From Terebella lapidaria (Eukaryota > Annelida > Polychaeta > Terebellida > Terebellidae): a stretch of DNA of 64,000 nucleotides. Below the pieces are notes generated by a model that saw only the letters and a program-made list of their open reading frames with translations, was not told where the DNA came from and ran no database searches. The translations under genes were made by a program, and so were the position numbers. Below, piece after piece: positions 24,501-35,532 of this stretch. Location: the NCBI GenBank assembly GCA_949152475.1, contig OX424563.1:38016120-38080119 (forward strand), given 5' to 3'. Position 1 is the stretch's first letter. Every line of letters begins with the position of its first letter.

Positions 24501-27064
24501 GTGTAACTGTGTGGTCAGTGTAACTGTGTGGTCTGTGTAACTGTGTGGTCTGTGTAACTGTGTGGTCAGTGTGGTCTGTGTGATCTGTGTAACTGTGTGG
24601 TCTGTGTAACTGTGTGGTCTGTGTGACTGTGTGATCTGTGTGGTCAGTGTAACTGTGTGGTCAGTGTGGTCTGTGTGATCTGTGTAACTGTGTGGTCAGT
24701 GTAACTGTGTGGTCAGTGTAACTGTGCAGTCTGTGTAACTGTGTGGTCTGTGTAACTGTGTGGTCAGTGTAACTGTGTGGTCTGTGTAACTGTGGTCTGT
24801 GTAACTGTGTGGTCAGTGTGGTCTGTGTGATCTGTGTAACTGTGTGGTTTGTGTGACTGTGTTGTCTGTGTAACTGTGTGATCTGTGTAACTGTGTGGTC
24901 TGTGTGACTGTGTGGTCTGTGTCACTGTGTGGTCTGTGTCACTGTGTGGTCTGTGTAACTGTGTGGTCAGTGTGGTCTGTGTAACTGTGTGATCTGTGTA
25001 ACTGTGTGGTCAGTGTGGTCTATGTGATCTGTGTAACTGTGTGGTCTGTGTAACTGTGTGGTCTGTGTAACTGTGTGGTCTGTGTGACTGTGTGGTCTGT
25101 GTGACTGTGTGGTCTGTGTAACTGTGTGGTCTGTGTAACTGTGTGGTCTGTGTGACTGTGTGGTCTGTGTAGCTGTGTGGTCTGTGTGACTGTGTGGTCT
25201 GTGTGAGTGTTGTCTGTGTAACTGTGTGGTCTGTGTAACTGTGTGGTCTGTGTGACTCTGTGGTCTGTGTGACTGTGTGGTCTGTGTGACTGTGTGATCT
25301 GTGTAACTGTGTGGTCTGTGTAACTGTGTGGTCAGTGTAACTGTGTGGTCTGTGTAACTGTGTGGTCAGTGTGGTCTGTGTGGTCTGTGTAATCTGTGTA
25401 ACTGTGTGGTCTGTGTAACTGTGTGGTCTGTGTAACTGTGTGGTCAGTGTGGTCTGTGTGATCTGTGTAACTGTGTGGTCTGTGTGACTGTGTGATCTGT
25501 GTAACTGTGTGGTCTGTGTGACTGTGTGATCTGTGTAACTGTGTGGTCAGTGTAACTGTGTGGTCTGTGTAACTGTGTGGTCAGTGTGGTCTGTGTGGTC
25601 AGTGTGGTCTGTGTAATCTGTGTAACTGTGTGGTCTGTGTAACTGTGTGGTCAGTGTGGTCTGTGTGATCTGTGTAACTGTGTGGTCTGTGTAACTGTGT
25701 GGTCTGTGTGACTGTGTGGTCTGTGTAACTGTGTGGTCAGTGTGGTCTGTGTGATCTGTGTAACTGTGTGGTCTGTGTAACTGTGTGGTCTGTGTGACTG
25801 TGTGGTCTGTGTAACTGTGTGGTCTGTGTGACTGTGTGATCTGTGTAACTGTGTGGTCTGTGTGACTGTGTGATCTGTGTAACTGTGTGGTCTGTGTAAC
25901 TGTGTGGTCAGTGTAACTGTGTGGTCTGTGTAACTGTGGTCAGTGTGACTGTGTGGTCTGTGTGACTGTGTGATCTGTGTAACTGTGTGGTCAGTGTAAC
26001 TGTGTGGTCAGTGTGACTGTGTGGTCTATGTGACTGTGTGGTCTGTGTGACTGTGTGGTCTGTGTGACTGTGTGGTCTGTGTGACTGTGTGATCTGTGTA
26101 ACTGTGTGGTCAGTGTAACTGTGTGGTCAGTGTGACTGTGTGGTCTATGTGACTGTGTGGTCTGTGTGACTGTGTGGTCTGTGTGACTGTGTGGTCTGTG
26201 TGACTGTGTGCTCTGTGTAACTGTGTGACTGTGCAGTCTGTGTAACTGTGTGGTCAGTGTAACTGTGTGGTCAGTGTGACTGTGTGGTCTATGTGACTGT
26301 GTGGTCTGTGTGACTGTGTGGTCTGTGTGACTGTGTGGTCTGTGTAGCTGTGTGGTCTGTTTGGTCTGTGTGACTGTGTGGTCTGTGTAACTGTGTGGTC
26401 AGTGTAACTGTGTGGTCTGTGTAACTGTGTGGTCTGTGTAACTGTGTGGTCTGTGTGACTGTGTGATCTGTGTAACTGTGTGGTCAGTGTAACTGTGTGG
26501 TCAGTGTGACTGTGTGGTCTGTGTGACTGTGTGGTCTGTGTGACTGTGTGGTCTGTGTAGCTGTGTGGTCTGTGTGTTCTGTGTGACTGTGTGGTCTGTG
26601 TGACTGTGTGGTCTGTGTAACTGTGTGACTGTGCAGTCTGTGTAACTGTGTGGTCTGTGTAACTGTGTTGTCTGTGTAACTGTGTGGTCAGTGTAACTGT
26701 GTGGTCTGTGTAACTGTGTGGTCTGTGTAACTGTGTGGTCAGTGTGGTCTGTGTGATCTGTGTAACTGTGTGGTCTGTGTAACTGTGTGGTCTGTGTGAC
26801 TGTGTGATCTGTGTGGTCAGTGTAACTGTGTGGTCAGTGTGGTCTGTGTGATCTGTGTAACTGTGTGGTCTGTGTAACGGTGTGGTCTGTGTGACTGTGT
26901 GGTCTGTGTAACTGTGTGGTCTGTGTGATCTGTGTAACTGTGTGGTCTGTGTAACTGTGTGGTCTGTGTGACTGTGTGGTCTGTGTAACTGTGTGGTCTG
27001 TGTAACTGTGTGGTCAGTGTGGTCTGTGTGGTCAGTGTGGTCTGTGTGATCTGTGTAACTGTGT
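21589..27064. repeat. 5-kb higher-order block, copy 2
   Basis: This block matches 8,660-14,167 at an offset of 12,929 bp at its start: TTTT 8,959 to 21,888, TGTCGTCTG 9,404 to 22,333, TAACTGTATGG near 8,695 to 21,624. It contains two 2.1-kb sub-units marked by GAGTGTTG at 23,090 and 25,205, and ends with AACGG near 26,878 and TTTT at 27,064. A private GGTATGTGTGAC near 23,840 is shared with the block at 55.6-61 kb (near 57,810), supporting a close relation between those two copies. Confidence 0.85.
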
Positions 27065-28514
27065 TTTCTGTGTGATTGTGTGGTCTGTGTGACTGTGTGG
27101 CCTGTGTAACTGTGTGGCCTGTGTAACTGTGTGGTCTGTGTAACTGTGTGGTCTGTGTGACTGTGTGGTCTGTGTGACTGTGTGGTCTGTGTGACTGTGT
27201 GGTCTGTGTAACTGTGTGGTCTGTGTGACTGTGTGATCTGTGTAACTGTGTGGTCAGTGTAACTGTGTGGTCAGTGTGACTGTGTGGTCTGTGTGAATGT
27301 GTGGTCTGTGTGACTGTGTGGTCTGTGTGACTGTGTGGTCTGTGTAGCTGTGTGGTCTGTGTGGTCTGTGTGACTGTGTGGTCTGTGTGACTGTGTGGTC
27401 TGTGTAACAGTGTGACTGTGCAGTCTGTGTAACTGTGTGGTCTGTGTAGCTGTGTGGTCTGTGTGACTGTGTGATCTGTGTAACTGTGTGGTCTGTGTAA
27501 CTGTGTGGTCTGTGTAACTGTGTGGTCAGTGTGACTGTGTGGTCTGTGTGACTGTGTGATCTGTGTAACTGTGTGGTCAGTGTAACTGTGTGGTCAGTGT
27601 GACTGTGTGGTCTATGTGACTGTGTGGTCTGTGTGACTGTGTGGTCTGTGTGACTGTGTGGTCTGTGTGACTGTGTGATCTGTGTAACTGTGTGGTCAGT
27701 GTAACTTTGTGGTCAGTGTGTCTGTGTGGTCTATGTGACTGTGTGGTCTGTGTGACTGTGTGGTCTGTGTGACTGTGTGGTCTGTGTGACTGTGTGATCT
27801 GTGTAACTGTGTGGTCAGTGTAACTGTGTGGTCAGTGTGACTGTGTGGTCTATGTGACTGTGTGGTCTGTGTGACTGTGTGGTCTGTGTGACTGTGTGGT
27901 CTGTGTGACTGTGTGGTCTGTGTAGCTGTGTGGTCTGTTTGGTCTGTGTGACTGTGTGGTCTGTGTAACTGTGTGGTCAGTGTAACTGTGTGGTCTGTGT
28001 AACTGTGTGGTCTGTGTAACTGTGTGGTCTGTGTGACTGTGTGATCTGTGTAACTGTGTGGTCAGTGTAACTGTGTGGTCAGTGTGACTGTGTGGTCTGT
28101 GTGACTGTGTGGTCTGTGTGACTGTGTGGTCTGTGTAGCTGTGTGGTCTGTTTGGTCTGTGTGACTGTGTGGTCTGTGTAACTGTGTGGTCAGTGTAGCT
28201 GTGTGGTCTGTGTGTTCTGTGTGACTGTGTGGTCTGTGTGACTGTGTGGTCTGTGTAACTGTGTGACTGTGCAGTCTGTGTAACTGTGTGGTCTGTGTAA
28301 CTGTGTTGTCTGTGTAACTGTGTGGTCAGTGTAACTGTGTGGTCTGTGTAACTGTGTGGTCTGTGTAACTGTGTGGTCAGTGTGGTCTGTGTGATCTGTG
28401 TAACTGTGTGGTCTGTGTAACTGTGTGGTCTGTGTGACTGTGTGATCTGTGTGGTCAGTGTAACTGTGTGGTCAGTGTGGTCTGTGTGATCTGTGTAACT
28501 GTGTGGTCTGTGTA
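27064..28514. repeat. linker plus 1.2-kb-type unit
   Basis: Layout follows 14,167-16,131 but is about 326 bp shorter (TTTT spacing 1,638 versus 1,964). AACAGTGTGACTGTGCAG lies near 27,410, AACTTTGTGG near 27,701 and AACGG at about 28,516. Around 27,845-27,920 there is one extra 17-bp GAC unit compared with 61,805-61,880, accounting for the 17-bp difference in landmark spacing (1,638 versus 1,621). Confidence 0.78.
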
Positions 28515-30799
28515 ACGGTGTGGTCTGTGTGACTGTGTGGTCTGTGTAACTGTGTGGTCTGTGTGATCTGTGTAACTGTGTGGTCTGTGTAACTGTGTGG
28601 TCTGTGTGACTGTGTGGTTTGTGTAACTGTGTGGTCTGTGTAACTGTGTGGTCAGTGTGGTCTGTGTGGTCAGTGTGGTCTGTGTGATCTGTGTAACTGT
28701 GTTTTCTGTGTGACTGTGTGGTCTGTGTGACTGTGTGGCCTGTGTGACTGTGTGGTCTGTGTAGCTGTGTGGTCTGTGTGGTCTGTGTGACTGTGTGGTC
28801 TGTGTGACTGTGTGGTCTGTGTGACTGTGTGGTCTGTGTAACAGTGTGACTGTGCAGTCTGTGTAACTGTGTGGTCTGTGTAGCTGTGTGGTCTGTGTGA
28901 CTGTGTGATCTGTGTAACTGTGTGGTCTGTGTAACTGTGTGGTCTGTGTAACTGTGTGGTCAGTGTGACTGTGTGGTCTGTGTGACTGTGTGATCTGTGT
29001 AACTGTGTGGTCAGTGTAACTGTGTGGTCAGTGTGACTGTGTGGTCTATGTGACTGTGTGGTCTGTGTGACTGTGTGGTCTGTGTGACTGTGTGGTCTGT
29101 GTGACTGTGTGATCTGTGTAACTGTGTGGTCAGTGTAACTTTGTGGTCAGTGTGTCTGTGTGGTCTATGTGACTGTGTGGTCTGTGTGACTGTGTGGTCT
29201 GTGTGACTGTGTGGTCTGTGTGACTGTGTGATCTGTGTAACTGTGTGGTCAGTGTAACTGTGTGGTCAGTGTGACTGTGTGGTCTATGTGACTGTGTGGT
29301 CTGTGTGACTGTGTGGTCTGTGTGACTGTGTGGTCTGTGTAGCTGTGTGGTCTGTTTGGTCTGTGTGACTGTGTGGTCTGTGTAACTGTGTGGTCAGTGT
29401 AACTGTGTGGTCTGTGTAACTGTGTGGTCTGTGTAACTGTGTGGTCTGTGTGACTGTGTGATCTGTGTAACTGTGTGGTCAGTGTAACTGTGTGGTCAGT
29501 GTGACTGTGTGGTCTGTGTGACTGTGTGGTCTGTGTGACTGTGTGGTCTGTGTAGCTGTGTGGTCTGTTTGGTCTGTGTGACTGTGTGGTCTGTGTAACT
29601 GTGTGGTCAGTGTAGCTGTGTGGTCTGTGTGTTCTGTGTGACTGTGTGGTCTGTGTGACGGTGTGGTCTGTGTGACTGTGTGGTCTGTGTAACTGTGTGG
29701 TCTGTGTGATCTGTGTAACTGTGTGGTCTGTGTAACTGTGTGGTCTGTGTGACTGTGTGGTTTGTGTAACTGTGTGGTCTGTGTAACTGTGTGGTCAGTG
29801 TGGTCTGTGTGGTCAGTGTGGTCTGTGTGATCTGTGTAACTGTGTTTTCTGTGTGACTGTGTGGTCTGTGTGACTGTGTGGCCTGTGTGACTGTGTGGTC
29901 TGTGTAGCTGTGTGGTCTGTGTGGTCTGTGTGACTGTGTGGTCTGTGTGACTGTGTGGTCTGTGTGACTGTGTGGTCTGTGTAACAGTGTGACTGTGCAG
30001 TCTGTGTAACTGTGTGGTCTGTGTAGCTGTGTGGTCTGTGTGACTGTGTGATCTGTGTAACTGTGTGGTCTGTGTAACTGTGTGGTCTGTGTAACTGTGT
30101 GGTCAGTGTGACTGTGTGGTCTGTGTGACTGTGTGATCTGTGTAACTGTGTGGTCAGTGTAACTGTGTGGTCAGTGTGACTGTGTGGTCTATGTGACTGT
30201 GTGGTCTGTGTGACTGTGTGGTCTGTGTGACTGTGTGGTCTGTGTGACTGTGTGATCTGTGTAACTGTGTGGTCAGTGTAACTTTGTGGTCAGTGTGTCT
30301 GTGTGGTCTATGTGACTGTGTGGTCTGTGTGACTGTGTGGTCTGTGTGACTGTGTGGTCTGTGTGACTGTGTGATCTGTGTAACTGTGTGGTCAGTGTAA
30401 CTGTGTGGTCAGTGTGACTGTGTGGTCTATGTGACTGTGTGGTCTGTGTGACTGTGTGGTCTGTGTGACTGTGTGGTCTGTGTAGCTGTGTGGTCTGTTT
30501 GGTCTGTGTGACTGTGTGGTCTGTGTAACTGTGTGGTCAGTGTAACTGTGTGGTCTGTGTAACTGTGTGGTCTGTGTAACTGTGTGGTCTGTGTGACTGT
30601 GTGATCTGTGTAACTGTGTGGTCAGTGTAACTGTGTGGTCAGTGTGACTGTGTGGTCTGTGTGACTGTGTGGTCTGTGTGACTGTGTGGTCTGTGTAGCT
30701 GTGTGGTCTGTTTGGTCTGTGTGACTGTGTGGTCTGTGTAACTGTGTGGTCAGTGTAGCTGTGTGGTCTGTGTGTTCTGTGTGACTGTGTGGTCTGTGT
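28514..30799. repeat. 1,143-bp tandem pair, private to this copy
   Basis: Copies at about 28,514-29,656 and 29,657-30,799. TTTT at 28,702 recurs at 29,845 and AACTTTGTGG near 29,134 recurs near 30,277, both 1,143 bp. The junction is visible: near 29,656 the variant GTGACGGTG is a hybrid of the normal GTGACTGTG and the GTAACGGTG at 28,513. The equivalent region at 62,475-63,650 has a single copy, so this duplication is absent from its closest relative. Confidence 0.9.
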
Positions 30800-30989
30800 G
30801 ACTGTGTGGTCTGTGTAACTGTGTGACTGTGCAGTCTGTGTGACTGTGTGGTCTGTGTAACTGTGTTGTCTGTGTAACTGTGTGGTCAGTGTAACTGTGT
30901 GGTCTGTGTAACTGTGTGGTCTGTGTAACTGTGTGGTCAGTGTGGTCTGTGTGATCTGTGTAACTGTGTGGTCTGTGTAACTGTGTGGT

Positions 30990-33560
30990 CTGTGTGACTG
31001 TGTGGTCTGTGTAACTGTGTGGTCTGTGTGACTGTGTGGTCTGTGTGACTGTGTGGTCTGTGTAACTGTGTGGTCTGTGTAACTGTGTGGTCTGTGTGAT
31101 TGTGTGATCTGTGTAACTGTGTGGTCAGTGTAACTGTGTGGTCAGTGTGACTGTGTGGTCTGTGTGACTGTGTGGTCTGTGTGACTGTGTGGTCTGTGTA
31201 GCTGTGTGGTCTGTGTGGTCTGTGTGACTGTGTGGTCTGTGTGACTGTGTGGTCTGTGTAACTGTGTGGTCAGTGTGGTCTGTGTGATCTGTGTAACTGT
31301 GTGGTCTGTGTGACTGAGTGGTCTGTGTGACTGTGTGGTCTGTGTGACTGTGTGGTCTGTGTTGGTCTGTGTAACTGTGTGGTCTGTGTGACTGTGTGGT
31401 CTGTGTAGATGTGTGGTCTGTGTGGTCTGTGTGACTGTGTGGTCTGTGTGACTGTGTGGTCTGTGTAACTGTTTAACTGTGTGGTCTGTGTAACTGTGTG
31501 GTCTGTGTAACTGTGTGGTCTGTGTGACAGTGTGATCTGTGTGAATGTATGATCTGTGTAACTGTTTGGTCTGTGTGAATGTATGATCTGTGTAACTGTT
31601 TGGTCTGTGTAACTGTGTGGTCTGTGTGACTGTGTTGTCTGTGTAACTGTGTGGTCTGTGTAACTGTGTGGTCTGTGTGACTGTGTGGTCTGTGTTACTG
31701 TGTGGTCTGTGTCACTGTGTGATCTGTGTAACTGTGTGATCTGTTTAACTGTGTGGTCTGTGTGACTGAGTGGTCTGTGTGACTGTGTGGTCTGTGTAAC
31801 TGTGTGGTCAGTGTGGTCTGTGTGATCTGTGTAACTGTGTGGTCTGTGTAACTGTGTGGTCTGTGTGACTGTGTGGTCTGTGTAACTGTGTGGTCAGTGT
31901 GGTCTGTGTGATCTGTGTAACTGTGTGGTCTGTGTAACTGTGTGGTCTGTGTGACTGTGTGGTCTGTGTAACTGTGTGGTCTGTGTGACTGTGTGATCTG
32001 TGTAACTGTGTGGTCTGTGTGACTGTGTGATCTGTGTAACTGTGTGGTCTGTGTAACTGTGTGGTCAGTGTAACTGTGTGGTCTGTGTAACTGTGTGGTC
32101 AGTGTGACTGTGTGGTCTGTGTGACTGTGTGATCTGTGTAACTGTGTGGTCAGTGTAACTGTGTGGTCTGTGTACCTGTGTGGTCTGTGTAACTGTGTGG
32201 TCAGTGTGGTCTGTGTGATCTGTGTAACTGTGTTTTCTGTGTGATTGTGTGGTCTGTGTGACTGTGTGGCCTGTGTAACTGTGTGGCCTGTGTGACTGTG
32301 TGGTCTGTGTAACTGTGTGGTCTGTGTGACTGTGTGGTCTGTGTGACTGTGTGGTCTGTGTAACTGTGTGGTCTGTGTAACTGTGTGGTCTGTGTGATTG
32401 TGTGATCTGTGTAACTGTGTGGTCAGTGTAACTGTGTGGTCAGTGTGACTGTGTGGTCTGTGTGACTGTGTGGTCTGTGTGACTGTGTGGTCTGTGTGAC
32501 TGTGTGGTCTGTGTAGCTGTGTGGTCTGTGTGGTCTGTGTGACTGTGTGGTCTGTGTGACTGTGTGGTCTGTGTAACTGTGTGGTCAGTGTGGTCTGTGT
32601 GATCTGTGTAACTGTGTGGTCTGTGTGACTGAGTGGTCTGTGTGACTGTGTGGTCTGTGTGACTGTGTGGTCTGTGTTGGTCTGTGTAACTGTGTGGTCT
32701 GTGTGACTGTGTGGTCTGTGTAGCTGTGTGGTCTGTGTGGTCTGTGTGACTGTGTGGTCTGTGTGACTGTGTGGTCTGTGTAACTGTTTAACTGTGTGGT
32801 CTGTGTAACTGTGTGGTCTGTGTAACTGTGTGGTCTGTGTGACTGTGTGATCTGTGTGAATGTATGATCTGTGTAACTGTTTGGTCTGTGTGAATGTATG
32901 ATCTGTGTAACTGTTTGGTCTGTGTAACTGTGTGGTCTGTGTGACTGTGTTGTCTGTGTAACTGTGTGGTCTGTGTAACTGTGTGGTCTGTGTGACTGTG
33001 TGGTCTGTGTTACTGTGTGGTCTGTGTCACTGTGTGATCTGTGTAACTGTGTGATCTGTGTAACTGTGTGGTCTGTGTGACTGAGTGGTCTGTGTGACTG
33101 TGTGGTCTGTGTAACAGTGTGGTCTGTGTAACTGTGTGGTCAGTGTGGTCTGTGTGGTCAGTGTGGTCTATGTGATCTGTGTGACTGTGTGGTCTGTGTG
33201 ACTGTGTGGTCTGTGTGACTGTGTGGCCTGTGTAACTGTGTGGCCTGTGTGACTGTGTGGTCTGTGTAACTGTGTGGTCTGTGTGACTGTGTGGTCTGTG
33301 TGACTGTGTGGTCTGTGTAACTGTGTGGTCTGTGTAACTGTGTGGTCTGTGTGACTGTGTGGTCTATGTAACTGTGTGACTGTGTGGTCTGTGTAACTGT
33401 GTGACTGTGCAGTCTGTGTAACTGTGTGGTCTGTGTAACTGTGTGGTCTGTGTAACTGTTTGGTCAGTGTAACTGTGTGGTCTGTGTAACTGTGTGGTCA
33501 GTGTGGTCTGTGTGATCTGTGTAACTGTGTGGTCTGTGTAACTGTCTGTTCAGTGTAACT
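30990..33560. repeat. second copy of the 17.9-20.2 kb segment
   Basis: From about 30,990 the sequence matches 17,893 onward at an offset of 13,097 bp: TGTGTTGGTCTG 18,265 to 31,362, TTTT 19,136 to 32,233. It carries the 1,315-bp pair again (TTGG at 31,362 and 32,677) and CTGTTCAG at 33,546. Just before 30,990 the sequence instead follows the 28.3-kb type, so a crossover junction lies here. This copy keeps the 203 bp missing at about 20,175. Confidence 0.83.
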
Positions 33561-34659
33561 GTGTGGTCTGTGTGGTCTGTGTGACTGTGTGGTCTGTGTG
33601 ACTGTGTGGTCTGTGTAACTGTGTGACTGTGCAGTCTGTGTAACTGTGTGGTCTGTGTAACTGTGTGGTCTGTGTAACTGTGTGGTCAGTGTAACTGTGT
33701 GGTCTGTGTAACTGTGGTCTGTGTAACTGTGTGGTCAGTGTGGTCTGTGTGATCTGTGTAACTGTGTGGTCTGTGTAACTGTGTGGTCTGTGTAACTGTG
33801 TGATCTGTGTAACTGTGTGGTCAGTGTAACTGTGTGGTCAGTGTGGTCTGTGTGATCTGTGTAACTGTGTGGTCTGTGTAACTGTGTGGTCTGTGTGACT
33901 GTGTGGTCTGTGTCACTGTGTGGTCAGTGTGGTCTGTGTGATCTGTGTAACTGTGTGGTCTGTGTAACTGTGTGGTCTGTGTAACTGTGTGGTCAGTGTG
34001 GTCTGTGTGATCTGTGTAACTGTGTGGTCTGTGTAACTGTGTGGTCTGTGTAACTGTGTGATCTGTGTAACTGTGTGGTCAGTGTAACTGTGTGGTCAGT
34101 GTGGTCTGTGTGATCTGTGTAACTGTGTGGTCTGTGTAACTGTGTGGTCTGTGTAACTGTGTGATCTGTGTAACTGTGTGGTCAGTGTAACTGTGTGGTC
34201 AGTGTGGTCTGTGTGATCTGTGTAACTGTGTGGTCTGTGTAACTGTGTGGTCTGTGTGAATGTGTGGTCTGTGTAACTGTGTGGTCAGTGTGGTCTGTGT
34301 GATCTGTGTAACTGTGTGGTTTGTGTGACTGTGTGATCTGTCTAACTGTGTGGTCTGTGTAACTGTGTGGTCTGTGTGACTGTGTGGTCTGTGTCACTGT
34401 GTGGTCTGTGTAACTGTGTGGTCAGTGTGGTCTGTGTGGTCAGTGTGGTCTGTGTGATCTGTGTAACTGTGTTTTCTGTGTGATTGTGTGGTCTGTGTGA
34501 CTGTGTGGCCTGTGTAACTGTGTGGCCTGTGTGACTGTGTGGTCTGTGTAACTGTGTGGTCTGTGTGACTGTGTGATCTGTGTAACTGTGTGGTCAGTGT
34601 AACTGTGTGGTCAGTGTGACTGTGTGGTCTGTGTGACTGTGTGGTCTGTGTGACTGTGT

Positions 34660-35532
34660 GGTCTGTGTGACTGTGTGGTCTGTGTAGCTGTGTGGTCTGT
34701 GTGGTCTGTGTGACTGTGTGGTCTGTGTGACTGTGTGGTCTGTGTCACTGTGTAACTGTGTGGTCTGTGTAACTGTGTGGTCTGTGTAACTGTGTGGTCT
34801 GTGTGACTGTGTGGTCAGTGTAACTGTGTGGTCTGTGTAACTGTGTGGTCTGTGTAACTGTGTGGTCAGTGTGGTCTGTGTGATCTGTGTAACTGTGTGG
34901 TCTGTGTAACTGTGTGGTCTGTGTAACTGTGTGATCTGTGTAACTGTATGGTCAGTGTAACTGTGTGGTCAGTGTGGTCTGTGTGATCTGTGTAACTGTG
35001 TGGTCTGTGTAACTGTGTGGTCTGTGTGAATGTGTGGTCTGTGTAACTGTGTGGTCAGTGTGGTCTGTGTGATCTGTGTAACTGTGTGGTCTGTGTAACT
35101 GTGTGGTCTGTGTGACTGTGTGGTCTGTGTAGCTGTGTGGTCTGTGTGGTCTGTGTGACTGTGTGGTCTGTGTGACTGTGTGGTCTGTGTCACTGTGTAA
35201 CTGTGTGGTCTGTGTAACTGTGTGGTCTGTGTAACTGTGTGGTCTGTGTGACTGTGTGGTCAGTGTAACTGTGTGGTCTGTGTAACTGTGTGGTCTGTGT
35301 AACTGTGTGGTCAGTGTGGTCTGTGTGATCTGTGTAACTGTGTGGTCTGTGTAACTGTGTGGTCTGTGTAACTGTGTGGTCAGTGTAACTGTGTGGTCAG
35401 TGTGGTCTGTGTGATCTGTGTAACTGTGTGGTCTGTGTAACTGTGTGGTCTGTGTGAATGTGTGGTCTGTGTAACTGTGTGGTCAGTGTGGTCTGTGTGA
35501 TCTGTGTAACTGTGTGGTCTGTGTAACTGTGT
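34660..35532. repeat. 445/428-bp local tandem pair, in copy 1 of the 9,251-bp unit
   Basis: GTAGCTGTG occurs at about 34,686 and 35,131, and TGTCACTGTGTAACTG at 34,746 and 35,191, both 445 bp apart. The right copy lacks the 17 bp that carry GATCTGTGTAACTGTAT, so its length is 428. This explains why TTTT spacing is 1,164 here rather than 736 as at 21,152-21,888 and 55,121-55,857. The same pair is at 43,911-44,783. Confidence 0.87.
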
